In this document: positions 32,883-44,957 of the stretch, one piece after another
Layout: the number at the start of each line of letters is the position of its first letter
How positions within the stretch are numbered: the stretch's first letter is position 1
NCBI GenBank assembly: GCA_004335835.1
Contig: RWJK01001335.1
Span: 1-64,000 of the forward strand
Source: Scenedesmus sp. ARA3
Lineage: Eukaryota > Chlorophyta > Chlorophyceae > Sphaeropleales > Scenedesmaceae
Direction: 5' to 3'
Length of the DNA: 64,000 bases
The notes under the pieces: model-generated
The model's input: the letters and a program-made list of their open reading frames with translations, nothing else
Databases searched by the model: none
Told to the model about the DNA's origin: nothing
Translations under genes and position numbers: made by a program

Positions 32883-34622
32883 ACCTGTTTGCAACAGTTT
32901 GTTTGAGACAATTACAAGCTGAAACAGGATGTGGTTGCCTGATCAAAGAAGAAAACCTTTGAGTGACACGTGCGAACCAGACTGTCAGAACACGATCTTG
33001 ATCACAACAGCCGTGCGCTGTCCGTGGAGATTCGGCACAGATAAGGAGGTGTGTCACGTGGGCAGCGAGGTCAATATTTAGGCAACAGTTCATAACTAGC
33101 AACAGTCGATGCTGTTGCAACTGAGTGCCAGCGTAAGTTCCTGCGTTCGCAGGCCTTCTGACAGGCCTCGCAAAAGGTGCACGGCGAAGTTCACAACACG
33201 CGGTACAAAGAGTTGCAGGTAACCCACTCTGTATGAAGATTTGCAGGTTGACTTTGTAATAGCACAATGCCAGCACAGTGCATACTCAAATGTCTACGAG
33301 GAAGCACGCAGGGGAACAAGCAGCGAGTCTGCTGTGTGCTGACATTAAAGGAACGTGCCATGTTGAAAAGGTTGCGGCAGCCCTGCCACCAGGTAGCTCT
33401 GCTGACACTGCCACAAGCAAGCTGGCAACGACCAGCATCGATACGTGCTACAGGCACAGCAAGCACACCGCCAAGAGGCTTGACAGAGCCGGTTTAAAAA
33501 CGGCGACGACCTATTGTGGGCAACCTGCCACACGGGTTGGTGGGCAGCTTCTCCTGTACCACCAGCAGTCAACATATATTTTTTGTTGCCAGGGGGTTAC
33601 CAGGGTTCTTTTTGTTGCTACCAGCGAGCAGTCAACATACTAGCTGCAACTGCACCCAGTCGCCAGCATGAACTGCGCCCTGGCGTGTCCGCACCCGAAC
33701 ACAGGCATTGAGCGACACACATGTTTGCACGCACCAGAGGATCCCGGCATGTTGCTCTACACCTGCTGCTTCCATACCAATGCACAGCACTTCTGCTGGA
33801 CGTTGCTCATGCAGTGACGCTACAGTGATGTCACCGGCAATCTTTCATTCAGCACCCAAAGGGGCAGGGGTCCAGGCATGCACACCAGGAGTAACAATCC
33901 AGGACGGACTGTCCAATGGACGCTACAACAGTGCCACCCTGATAGCAGAATGCTCAGATACAGTTATCAGGCACACTGTGGCATGCAGTGGTGCGCCCCA
34001 TCACAAACCAACATGCATCAATATCCCTGCATGCTGTAACTGCAGGGGCGCTGCAAACACGCCTCAGCTGCAGCTAGCAGCTAGCTGCTTATGCTCTGTT
34101 CATTCAGGACGGCGGGTGAGTGGAGCAGAGCTGTTCCACAGCACCAATCACCAGGAGCTGCAAGAACAAATAGTATAGATTGTGTTCGGCACACTGCGCA
34201 ACTGACATCCTGCCTTTAATTTGAGCCACCTGTGTCACAATTCAGAAATGCTGTCCATGCTGTAAAACCCCTCGCAACAACCTGGTGCTGTTATATGATA
34301 CAACTGCACGCGATGCACAACCGGGGTGTTCGCAGATGCAGCGGGAGCTGCCGCGAGGCTGGCCATGCACACACAGCACAGCACAGGAGCACACAAGGAT
34401 GAGAGCAGCCACAGACACTGCACAAGCCATGCTGGCTTTGAAATTTCATTCACAGCTACTGTTGCCCATGTGCATGGAGACAAGAGATGGTCCAAGACTG
34501 CACAAATGCATGCACACACCTTTGACGTTCCAGCAATAACGACGCCAGATTGAATATGGGCTGTCTCCACCACAGCGCCAACAAAATCACAGCAGGCGGT
34601 GCAAAGCACACCAATCAGTCTA
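32883..34622. other. Intergenic, no gene recognised
   Basis: No WD40 repeats or other recognisable coding sequence follow the gap on the minus strand, although the BRWD-like gene should continue in this direction. AGCAGTCAACATA occurs twice (about 33567 and 33627). Nothing else can be supported. Confidence 0.5.
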
Positions 34623-37600
34623 TCACCAAAAGTCCTCCATCAATGTGCTGAGAGCAGTCACCTTGTGGATGTGCCGCAGCGATGACACACACATGTCAGA
34701 CAGCAGCTGCAGCTCACAAGCCATTGCAGCATCCAGCTGAGCAGCCCACACCACATCACTCGCATCCAAGCCCTTCACAGTAGTGCTGCTGCTGCTGCTG
34801 CTGCTGCTACCATCGCCCTGCCTTCTACCTGCCGCAGCAGCTGATGCCTGCTGCTGTTGGTTTGCAGCCACACCCGAGCCACTCTTACTGCTGCTGCTGC
34901 TGCCACCAGTGCCACTGCCGTTGTCAGCACCCCACAGCCGGCTGATGCCAGACAGCATGCTCTGCTGCTTCTTGCTGCCTGCTGTGTCCACACTGCTGCT
35001 GCTGCTGCTGCTGCTGCTGCCAACGATGCCTGCAACCAGAGCTGCGGGGCTGGCACCTTCTGCGCGTAGTGCTGCCACTGCTGCATCGTGCTGCTGCTGT
35101 GCGGAGCGGCTGCTGAGCAGAAGCTTCCTGCACAGCAGCAGTGAGCAGGGCATGCAGCATATCGATGAAGTTGCGGCCTGAGAAGGCACTTTCAGCAATA
35201 TGCACATGCACAGGCAGGCTGGCTGCCGCTCCTGTGGTTGGATGCTCAGCATGAGCTTGCGTTAAAGGCAGCAACAGGAGGTGAGGCCATCCAGCCAAGG
35301 AGCTGAGCTTATGAATGCAGCAGGCTCTGCAGCATGTACCAGCCTCAGCCCGCAGCCATATCTTTTATGCTACACTGTCAAGGACGGCCTGAGAAAGTTG
35401 TTTGTGAAGCATTCTACACAAGCAGCAGCTTCATCAATGTGCTGATGCGCGCCGGCTGTCACATGCGGCATGCGGCATGCAGCATGTTGCATAGAGGATG
35501 CTTTAACTATTATTGTGTGCCGTCTCACCTGCTTGCATCCAGCTCTTGCGACAGTGATGCTAGGCGAGCCATAGGCTCCCTTCCTTTCTCATTGGCACCT
35601 CGCCCCCTTTGCTGCTGCTGCTGCTGCCCTGCTGCTGCAGCTGCTACTGCGCCGGGTTGCAGATCCTGCAGCAGCAGCCTGCAGTGGCCAGCAAAAGACA
35701 CAAGCTTCTCTAGGTGGCTGCTGCGCAGCTGCAGCTGTGCAAGCAGCATGTCTCTCTCCTCCTGCCACGCCCTGCTGCTGGAACTGAACTGCTTGAGGGC
35801 AGCACCATTGCCGCTGTTGCTGCTGTCGGCGCTGCTGCTGCTGCTGCTGCTGTTCGCTGCACGGAATGAACTGCCGTTGCCAGCACCCAGCCTAGCCTCA
35901 CTCCCAGCAGCAGCAGCAGCAGCAGCAGCTGAGGCTCCAGCAGCTGTGGGAGTGCCGCTGCCCTTCCGCTCCAGTGTGTATCCTCCTGCTGCAGCTGCTA
36001 CTGCTGCTGCAATGCGGCCAGGCGTTGACGGCCCCTGCAGACTGCTGCTGCTGCTGCCACCGCGGGCCCTGGCTTGTGCTGCTGCAGCTGCAGCAGCAAG
36101 CGCCTCATTGCCAGCTGAGAAGCTGCCAGCAGGTGAAGGCGGAGGGGTGCTGCTGCTGTGTATGTGCCTGCCACCTGGAATAAGGCGCGGATGCCCTGCT
36201 CCACCTGTTGCTGCTGCTGCTTCTGCTGCTGCTGCGCTGCTGCTAGGTGGGGCAATGAATGCAGAGCAGGCAGGTGATGGTGGAGGAGTGGCACACGCGC
36301 TGTCTGCTGGGGAGGACACGGCAGCGCGCACACGCTTTGGTGCGCCGACTGCTAGCGCGACAGCCGCCACTGTCGCGGCAGCATCTTCGCCGGTCAGGCT
36401 CGTGCTAGCAGCAGCAGCAGGCGCTGGCGATGCTGTGCCTGATGCTGCCGCAGCTGCGGCTGTAAAGCTTTCATCAGCAGTGCTGTTGCTGGCAGTTGCG
36501 TCCTGGTCTGCTGCTGATGTGTCAGTCCGACTGCTGCTGCTGCTGCCCGCCTGTGCTGCGCGCAGCAGCGCGTCAACCTTTTCCTGAGTGGCTTGCGCCA
36601 GCAGCACCTTCAGCTGGTTGTTGCGGGCCTCCAGCTGCTGAATGATGTGCAGCTGCTCCTCCTGCATTGCCTGCAGGACAGAAGTGCAGTGTGCAGATCT
36701 AGTAACCATGGGCTTCTGCACTGCAAGTATGTCGAGGAGCAGCTGACATGTGCTCACAAATGCCAGACATGAATGCTGCAAACGTACGGCCAAATGGGTT
36801 GCCCACCTTTACCCAGGCACTATGCAGCGGCAACCCGGCTGTTCCTGCAAGCTGTTGCAGAAGCACCACCATCACACATACACGGCTGATGCACGTTCAA
36901 GCAGCAGTTCCAGTGCACGGCATGTGCCCACCTGTGCCTGGTGGTGGTGAAGGTTTCAATTCAATCCCTGTGCACGCATCGCATGTGCGCATGTGCCCAC
37001 CTGTGCCTGGCTGAGCTCCTCCATCACACCAATCTTGTCACGCACCGCCTGCTGCAGCGTTTGCTCAGCCTCGTCTAGCTGAGCCTGCAGCAGCAGCAGC
37101 AGCAGCAGCAACATCATGAAAGCAGTGCTCAGGCTGCGATGACACGCTGCCGCAGATAGAGGGGCACTTGGACAGGGGTCAGCAATGATTGCAGCATTGG
37201 TGCACGTGCAGCTTACAAGAGAAATAGAACACACCCAAGCTGCAGCGGTGCTGATGCCTTACCTTCAACTGCTGCAGCTCCTTTGATCCCTTGCCGTTGT
37301 CAGCTGCTGTGCTGACACCAAAGCCATGCGTGACAGCAGCAGCTGCTGCAGCAGCGGCATCTTTCAGCCGCCGCCTGCCTGCTGCTGCACGGGCCTCTTT
37401 TTCTGCTGCCTGGCTGGACACGAGCGCTGCTGAGGTCTGCTCCAGCATCTGCTGCAGGTCTGCCACAGCTACATGGGACTCATTGATCTGCTTCTGTAGC
37501 CAGCAACAGCAGTACAGCCAGCAACACAAGCAGGTTGTCGTTAAGCTGGAGTGCAAGGTCACTGCCAGGTGTGGTTGGAACACACGGCTGCACACATCCT

Positions 37601-39931
37601 TGTATGGTATGCCGCTTGCCTGCTTTTGTGCATCTCAATGCAGCCGCTCTGTCAATGCATGGTGCGCGGCCTTCACATGACATGCATGTGCCAGCTTCCG
37701 ACAGCGGAAGCAGCAGTAGCGTGTGCTGCCGTCACTTACGTGCAGCGCAGCGTTGGCCGCCCGCAGCTCCTTGACCTGCTCCTGTGACTGCTGCCGGGCA
37801 TCCACCAGCTGCTGCTGCAGCGCAGATGCCTCCTCGCGCACTGCCTGCAGCTGCTGCTGCAGCGCCTCATTGCTGGATTTGGCATCAGACAGCTCCACCT
37901 GGGTGGAGCGGCAATGTGCAAAGTGCATTTGCAGTCAGGCATGTACATGTGCATGGTGTGGCAAGCTTTGCATGCACACAGAGGAGGATGACCAGGACGC
38001 CAAGTAACTTGTTGTTTTTGATGAGCACCTACTGCTATGACAAGGGAACGGCGCAGGAGTGCACTTCAGCCTGGCCAGCTGCTGTGTAACCTGACCTAAT
38101 GCCTGCAACGCCATATCGACCAACAACCCGGAGCGATGTAAGCAGCTGCAGCCATGCTGCTGTGCCCACATCACCACTGCCGCCCTTACCCGCAGCTGCT
38201 CAGCACACTCTGTCTGTGTCTGCAGCTGCTGCTGCAGCAGCGGCAGTTGCCTCGCCTGGCCCCTTGCCAGTGTCAGCTCCTCTTTTGTGCTCTGAGCTTG
38301 CTGCCTGGAAGCTGCCAGCTGCTGCTGCAGGTTGTTGCTGTGCGCTTCTGCTGCTGCCAGGCGAGCCTGCGCCTCCTTCAGCGCAGCACTGGCAGCCTGC
38401 AGGAAGAGAGGAGAAGATTAAATATAAAAATAGGGCAAGCAATGTGCCCACATCCTGAGGTTGCCTGCTGCACAACCATGTTGACCTTGGCTGCAGTTCG
38501 TCCACCTGCTGACTGCTGCCACGATAAAAACAAGCAGGGGTGTCCTGTGTCCTACTGTCTTGAGGGCATCTGCTACACAGACCTTGGAGTCCTGGGACGC
38601 ATCCTTTGCATAACGCTGTCCTTCGCCGCAGTGCAGCAGCGAACGCAGACTAACAGTGCAAATCCTGCAAGCATGCTGTGGCACTAGCAACGCCACATTG
38701 GTCAAGCTTGCGCACCTCCAGCTCAGCCTTGCAGGTGCGCGCCTCATACACCGCGCTGTCCCTGTCAGCGATGGCAGCAGCGGATGAGGCCTGGAAGAAG
38801 CTGAGCTGGCGCTCCAGCTCACACGCCCGCTGCTGCTCAGCCTGCCAGCCCTGCAGCGCAGCAAGGAGCAGTGTGCTGTCGGCAGCCGTTTACATGGGCA
38901 TATCTTATGCAACCAATAGAAACAGAAACAAACACATTTGTGTTGAAAGCAGCCAGCTACAGGAAAGGCATGGCACAGTAGATAGCAGTTCCACCATGAG
39001 GCTGTCACGCCACATCTCCTCCGTGCGTCATTACTCGACAGTCTCAATTTTTGTACACACCTGGTCTGCCTGCCGTTTGCTGCTGCGTATCTGCAGGATA
39101 TCTTCCTGCAAGCCGTCCTTCTGTGTGGTCACACTTCTGAGCGCCAGCCGCTGCTGCTTGACCTCTGCCTCCAGGAACTGCAGGCGCTGCGCCAGCACGT
39201 AGCTGCTGCTGAACATGTGGCCGCCGCGTGACATGCACAGCTGCTCCACATCGCGCTCCAGCTCATCGCGCTCAGCAGTGACCTGTCACGTGTGAGAGAC
39301 AAGGGAAAGAGGGGCTTGTCATGTGATGCGTGTGACATTATTGATGCGTGTGACATGTGTGATGTGTGTGCTATGTGTCGGAGAAGGTGGGAAAGGGTGT
39401 TGATGCATATTAGGGAGGCCGGAGATGCCGCTTGCCAGTGTTTAACAAGCTGTAGCTGCTGCTCAGGTGCTACAGCGGTGCTGATTACTTGGCTGGTGCG
39501 GGTGTTGGCTTTCATGATTAGCTGCCACACTGCCTTGACATCGTCAGGTGACCCACAACCACAGCTCACAAAACTCATGATGCTGCAGGAGCAACTGCCA
39601 TGCGCACTGCAAACCACAGCTGCTTGCACCATGGAGCTCGTCTGTCCTGTCGTGACATTCACGCTGCGTGGACTGCAGGCACCACGGTATCAAGTGCTGG
39701 GGGTGGCATGACAGTTGGCAGAGGGGGCATCCGCTGACCCTGGTGACCGTGCGCACTCAGTGCAGTGACTACTCAGGTTGTGGCCTCAAGGGTGCAAACT
39801 GCACAGTCAGCAGCAACAGAGATCACCGTTTGCAGCTGCCTCTGCAAACTCCTGATGCGTTGCTCAAAGTCTTCGTTGCTCGAAGGTAAGGGTTGGCCAG
39901 ACACACTAGGGCTGCCTTCCACACTGTCCAT
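34623..39931 (-). CDS. Long coiled-coil protein
   Basis: Nine exons join in frame to 929 residues: 39931-39827, 39282-39061, 38850-38716, 38396-38190, 37898-37740, 37493-37263, 37084-37001, 36670-35529, 35127-34623. The start MDSVEGSPSVSGQPLPSSNE is followed by FEQRIRSLQRQLQTVTAERD and nearly continuous heptads to about residue 430. Examples are ELERDVEQLCMSRGGHMFSS, LAQRLQFLEAEVKQQRLALR, NLQQQLAASRQQAQSTKEEL and MQEEQLHIIQQLEARNNQLK. A Ser/Ala-rich low-complexity middle follows, then another helix (REPMARLASLSQELDASRKL) and a conserved-looking tail (LDAAMACELQLLSDM). The ERDEL-x-EQLCM region recalls plant long coiled-coil proteins of unknown function. Scaffold or tether roles are guesswork. 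Seven of eight introns are phase 0, common for coiled-coil genes. Confidence 0.85.
36915..37010 (-). repeat. Small duplicated donor region
   Basis: CATGTGCCCACCTGTGCCTG, which spans the donor of the exon ending at 37001, also occurs at about 36919-36938. A short example of the same boundary duplication. Confidence 0.65.
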
Positions 39932-40401
39932 CGAGCTGCACAGTCGTCGCTGGCCCTTTCTGAGCAGTCAAACCTCAAGTTCAACGAATGACCATTCCTG
40001 CATGACGCAAAACAACAGTGAATGCAGGCAATTGCTGAAGATGCCCTTTTCCAATGCAGCGACAGAGGACGTCTTGAGCTGGGGTGGGCATGAGGATGAT
40101 GTGCAATAAAGCCTTGATCGATTATGTTTGACGTGGAAACCAAGAGGAAGCACGCAACAAACCCTGCCAGGGCCCAGGTGGGGCTTTGCTGGGTGCGCGT
40201 GTAGCATTGAGGAGGGTGCATCTGCATTGCAGTCAGCTTCTTCCAATGAACTCATCTTCTAGACTTGTACAGCGCCGTTGTAGTGTATCTGACGGCCCGC
40301 GTTGTTGCGCGGTGTGACACGGACTCGCGTTCTCAACAACGTCTTGCTCTAGCCATCTGGACAAACATGTACAGACCCTGAGAACGTGCTGTGGGAGCGA
40401 C
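39932..40401. promoter_or_regulatory. Divergent promoter region, coiled-coil and DDT genes
   Basis: About 470 bases separate the two start codons, which point away from each other. Both promoters must fit here unless non-coding first exons lie elsewhere. No TATA box or other motif could be assigned. Confidence 0.5.
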
Positions 40402-43400
40402 ATGGAGAAAGTGGGGGCGGGCCCGGGTTCAAATGGGCAGCTGCTGAACGAGGCAGCTGCAGGCAACGAGGGCAGCATCAACCTCGAGCAGACGGGCGCA
40501 TCACTCACGCCCGTTACAGCCGCAGATCCAGGCCTTGGACATGCGGTACAACAGCTGCGCAGCAGTTGGCACTGTGCAGCTGTCCTACTGTTTTGCCGTG
40601 CCTTCGGGCCTCGCCTGGGGATCAAGCCTTTTCCGGCTGATCTCCTTGAGGAGAAACTGGTGCAGCCGAGGGAGCAGGCGGGAAGCTTCTTGGATGACAT
40701 GGTGCCCAGGCTACTCAGCAGGTGCGCTGCTGCAGCGCAATGCTGTGTGTGCTATCTGTGTGAGATATGTTGCCCTCTTGGTCTGCACGTAGTGCCTAGT
40801 TCTAGACTTGACAGCACACAGTTGTACCACATGTTGCTTTAGGATTGATAATGGTGATAATGGCCTGCTTGTGCCTTGCAGGGACGCGTGTGTGCCTGGT
40901 GCTCCAAGTTGGGAGAGCAATGTGGCACAAGTGCTGAGCAGCACAGGCATGTGGCAGCGCGCATTCAGCGCCAACCCACTGGAGCAGCGGGGCTTCTACG
41001 AGCTGCCAGCAACGGACAAGGTGCGGCGGCAGCAGTTGACAGCTGCAGCGCTCGCACACGTTCTAGCAGGCCAGGCTGCATGCAAAGGAAGTGCACAGCA
41101 CCGAGCTTTTGGGTGCAGCAGTTGCATGGCTGTGCAGAGCTGCAAGTGTTGAACAAAACACTTCACCCATGTATGTCATGGCACAGCAGCGCACTGCCAC
41201 AGTGATGTATGTGCAGAGACAGTACACTGACTTTTGCATTGTGCTGTTGCAGGCCTCGCTGCTGTATGTGCTGTGCGACTGGAAGCTCGGCCAGGATGCA
41301 GCACTGCAGGAGAGCCTCTCACAGCAGGTATGCCGCAGTTACAGCAAACTGTTGTCTGCTGTGCAGCTGCTCAGCACCTACACCTAGACCCACTGATGCA
41401 CAAGCAGTGTTGACATGGCTGGCAGCGGGCTCACCAGTGTCCCAGTTCTGGTTGGTTCGTTCACCACCACAGTGCTCACAGAGCTCTCCAGCCAAACATG
41501 TTCAATGCACGCCGCTCATGCACTTTGGCGCTTTCAACAGCATCTCTGCACCGTGCGAAACTACTTTCTCCGTGACCTCACAGTCGCATTGTGCGTCTGT
41601 TGTGCAGCTGTCAAGGCCGCATGGGGACTTGCTGTCCCTGCTGTGCTACAGCCCCCTAGGGATGGATGCAACTGGAGCTACCTACCACCACCTGCCAGGC
41701 CTGCCTGCTGACCCGCGAGTGTACAAGTGCCTGCAAGGCGGCAGCAGCAGCAGCAGCAACGGCCGGGTGCAGTGGGCAACGCAGGCGGCCAGCCTGCAGC
41801 AGCTGCAGGCGTGGGTGCGCCAGCTGGCCAGCAGCAGCAACAGCAGCGAGCAGGCGCTGCATGCAGCGCTGGTGCAGCAGGTGAGGCGCTGCGCTGCTGT
41901 TGGCACAGAGTTTGCATTGACGAGCACGTAACCGTTTGGGCAAAGTAGTCAGCGGGTAAGCACCCAATCAGGCTGTAGTGCTGTGTGATCGGTGCACAGT
42001 GCATGGTGCTTGGGCTTGGTTTGTAGCCTTGCATGCATGCAGGCAAGCTGCCTGTCCTGCTGAAGCAGCTTTGGAGCCTGTTTGTGCGGGGTGAGGCAGC
42101 TGTCATGCCTGCAGAGTTGCCACAAGCGCATCGTGGAGCCCCAAGCATAAGTTGCAACGACACAACATGCTTGCTTGGCCACAACCAGTCTATTTGCTCA
42201 CCACACACCATGACACAGCATCGTGTAGCGCCTGAGCACTGTGAGCTGCAGCGGAGTGCGTGCCTCTGCTGTTGGTCTTTGTGCGCGTCCTTACAGGTGC
42301 TGCACAAGCAGGGAGCAGCAGCAGTGCCACCGCCGCCGCCGCCACCAGCAGCAGCAGCGAATGTGCCGCCGCCGCCACCAGCAGCAGCAGCGAATGTGCC
42401 GCTGCCGCCACCGGCAGCAGCAGCAGCAGCAGGTGTGCCACCGCCACCGCCGCCACCAGCAGCAGCTGCAGAGGTGCCGCCGCCGCCAGCACCCCCAGCA
42501 GCAGCAGCAGATGTATCGCTGCCGCCAGCAGCAGCAGCAACAGATGTACCGCTGCCGCCACCACCAGCAGCAGCTACGCATGTGCCGCCGCCGCCGCCGC
42601 CAGCAGCAGCAGCAGCAGATGTACCACCGCCGCCGCCACCAGCAGCAGCTGCAGATGTGCCGCCGCCGCCGCCACCACCAGCAGCAGCTACGGATGTGCC
42701 GCCGCCACCGCCAGCAGCAGTAGCAGCAGCAGATGTACCGTCGCTACCACCACCAGCTGCAGCAGACGTGCCGCCGCCGCCACCTCCGCCAGCAGCGGCA
42801 ACAGCAGATCTGCCGCTGCCGCCGCCAGCAGCAGCACCAGCACCAGCAGCAGATGTGTCACCACCGCCCCCTCCTGCAGCAGAGCCAGCTGTTGAGGCGG
42901 CAGTAGAAGGGGCGGCTGCACCAGCTGAGCCATCTGTGTCACCCGAGCCTGCTGCAGCAGCCGAGCCAGCAGGTAATGCAGCTGAGGCATCACCCGCAGC
43001 AGCAGATGAGCCTGCTGCAGCAGCAGAGGCAGCAGGTGATACGGCTGAGGCATCACCCGCAGCAGCAATCGAGCCTGCTGCAGCAGCAGAGGCAGCAGGT
43101 GATACAGCTGACGCAGCAGCAGCTGAGCCGGCTGCAGCCGCAGCCGAGCCTTCGTCAAGTGAAGGTGCAGCTGCACAGGCAGCAGCAGCTGGGGATGCTG
43201 CTGGTGATGCGCAGCTGGATGCGAGTGCTGCTGCTGAGGATGCAGCACACCCAACAGCAGCAGCAGCAGCTGAGGAGTCTATTGCATCTGAGCAGCCTGC
43301 TGCTGACGCTGAGGCAGATCCAGCTGCTGCTGAAGGAGCAGCAGCAGGAGCAACAGCAGCAGCAGAGGCACCAGCAGGAGCTGCTGTGGAGCAGGATGCA

Positions 43401-44907
43401 GCAGCTGTTGGTGCGGCTGCGGAGGAGCTGGCTGTTCCTGCAGAAGCTGCTGCAGCTGTCTCAGCAGCAGATCCCTCAGTAGCAGATGTGCAGCAGCCTC
43501 CAGTTGAGCCTGCAGCAGCTGCACCAGCAGCAGCAGACACCGCTGCATCGCCTGCTGCTGCAGCTAGGGAAGAGCAGCACGGTGCCGCTGCAGAGTCGGA
43601 CACTGCTGCAGCAGCCGAGCCTGCAGCTGCTGCAGTGCCATCTGATCAGGAAGCATCACTGCCAGCAGCAGCGCCAACTGCTGCAGATGTGCGGCATGCT
43701 GATGCCCCAGTGGTGAAAGCAGAGTCAGCAGCGCATGCAGCGCAACCCAGTGGCACCCCTTCATCGCCGCCTGCAGCAGCAGACGCCGCTGCTGCGCCTG
43801 CTTCAGATGCCGCGCGTGCAAGTGCGCAGGCAGAGGCAGAGGCTGCAGTGGCGAGGATCCAAGCTGGTGCTGATGCTGCGCGCGTGAAAGCAGAAGGTGA
43901 TGCGCAGATGCGGGCCCATGCAGAGGCAGAAACAGCAGCAGTGCGAATTAAGGCTGAGGCAGATGCGGTGCGTGCAAGGGCAGAGCTGGAGGCGCGCAGG
44001 AGGGCTGAGCTGGATGCAGCTGCAGCGCAGGCTGCTGCGCAGCACCAGCAGCAGCAGTATGTGCAGCAGCAGCAGCAGGTGCAGCAGCAGCAGGTGCAGC
44101 AGCAGCAGCAGCAGGCAATGCATGTTCCACCAGGTCCAGGAGCCTTTCCTGCTGCTGCCAGCAGCGGGGCGCCTGGCACTATGCCTGCAGGTGTTGCAGG
44201 TGTCGGTGCGTTTGGCAGCATGCAGCGCCCAGCCGGCATGCACGCAGCGCCAGCAGCAGCAGCAGCAGCAGCGCCGCCTGCAGCAGCTGGCCTGGTCGTG
44301 GTGTCGCAGCAGTTCACGCGCACGGGCAGGCCGCGGCGCGCAGCGACAGTGCGCGGCCGCAAGCCGCAGCATGGCATCGGCTGGAGCCCGTTGGATGGCG
44401 TGCTAGTGCCGCGCGGCCAGCGCGTGTATCGGCCTGCGCCGTGCGGCGTTGGCAGCGTTCAGAAGCTCGTAAATGCGGCTCGCAATGGCGTGGAAGCTGT
44501 GGTGGGCGTGGCAACATTGAGGCCTCCGCGTGCAGCACTTGCACCTTCTGCTGCTGCTGCTGGTGCAGCAGCAGGGCCAGGTGGGGTGGGGGCTGCAGGG
44601 GGTATGGCCGGTGCAGGTGCTGCGGTGCCCGCAGCAGCAGCAGCAGCAGCGGGAGTGCCGCCAGGCGTGCGGCCAGGTATGCCCAGCGCGCAGCAAGGCA
44701 TGCCAGGTCAGCCGCCGCAAGCTGCGCCTGCTGCTGCTGCTGCTGCCGGGCAGAACCCCATCCAGGTCTTCCTGCAGTTCCTCAACCCTCAGCAGGCGCA
44801 GCAGCTGCTGTCGATGCCGCCGGAGCAGCAGCTGCAGGTGGCGCAGATGAACCTGCCGCGCTGCCTGGCGATGCAGCAGCAGCAGCAGCAGGCTGCGGCG
44901 CTGGCCC

Positions 44908-44957
<50 letters not shown>

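Noticed and set aside
36394..36576. Antisense short open frames in the Ser/Ala-rich part of the coiled-coil gene
   Set aside because: Shadow frames of the repeat-rich exon.
40430..40460. GGTTCAAAT-like sequence considered as a tRNA T-loop
   Set aside because: Lacks the matching acceptor stem, D-arm and anticodon arm, and lies in the DDT coding exon. No convincing tRNA was found elsewhere by eye.
41678..43603. 641-codon open frame antisense to the DDT gene, Ala/Gly-rich
   Set aside because: It mirrors the GCN/CCN repeats of the sense exon, has no domain or start context, and the sense frame is supported by spliced DDT/WHIM exons.
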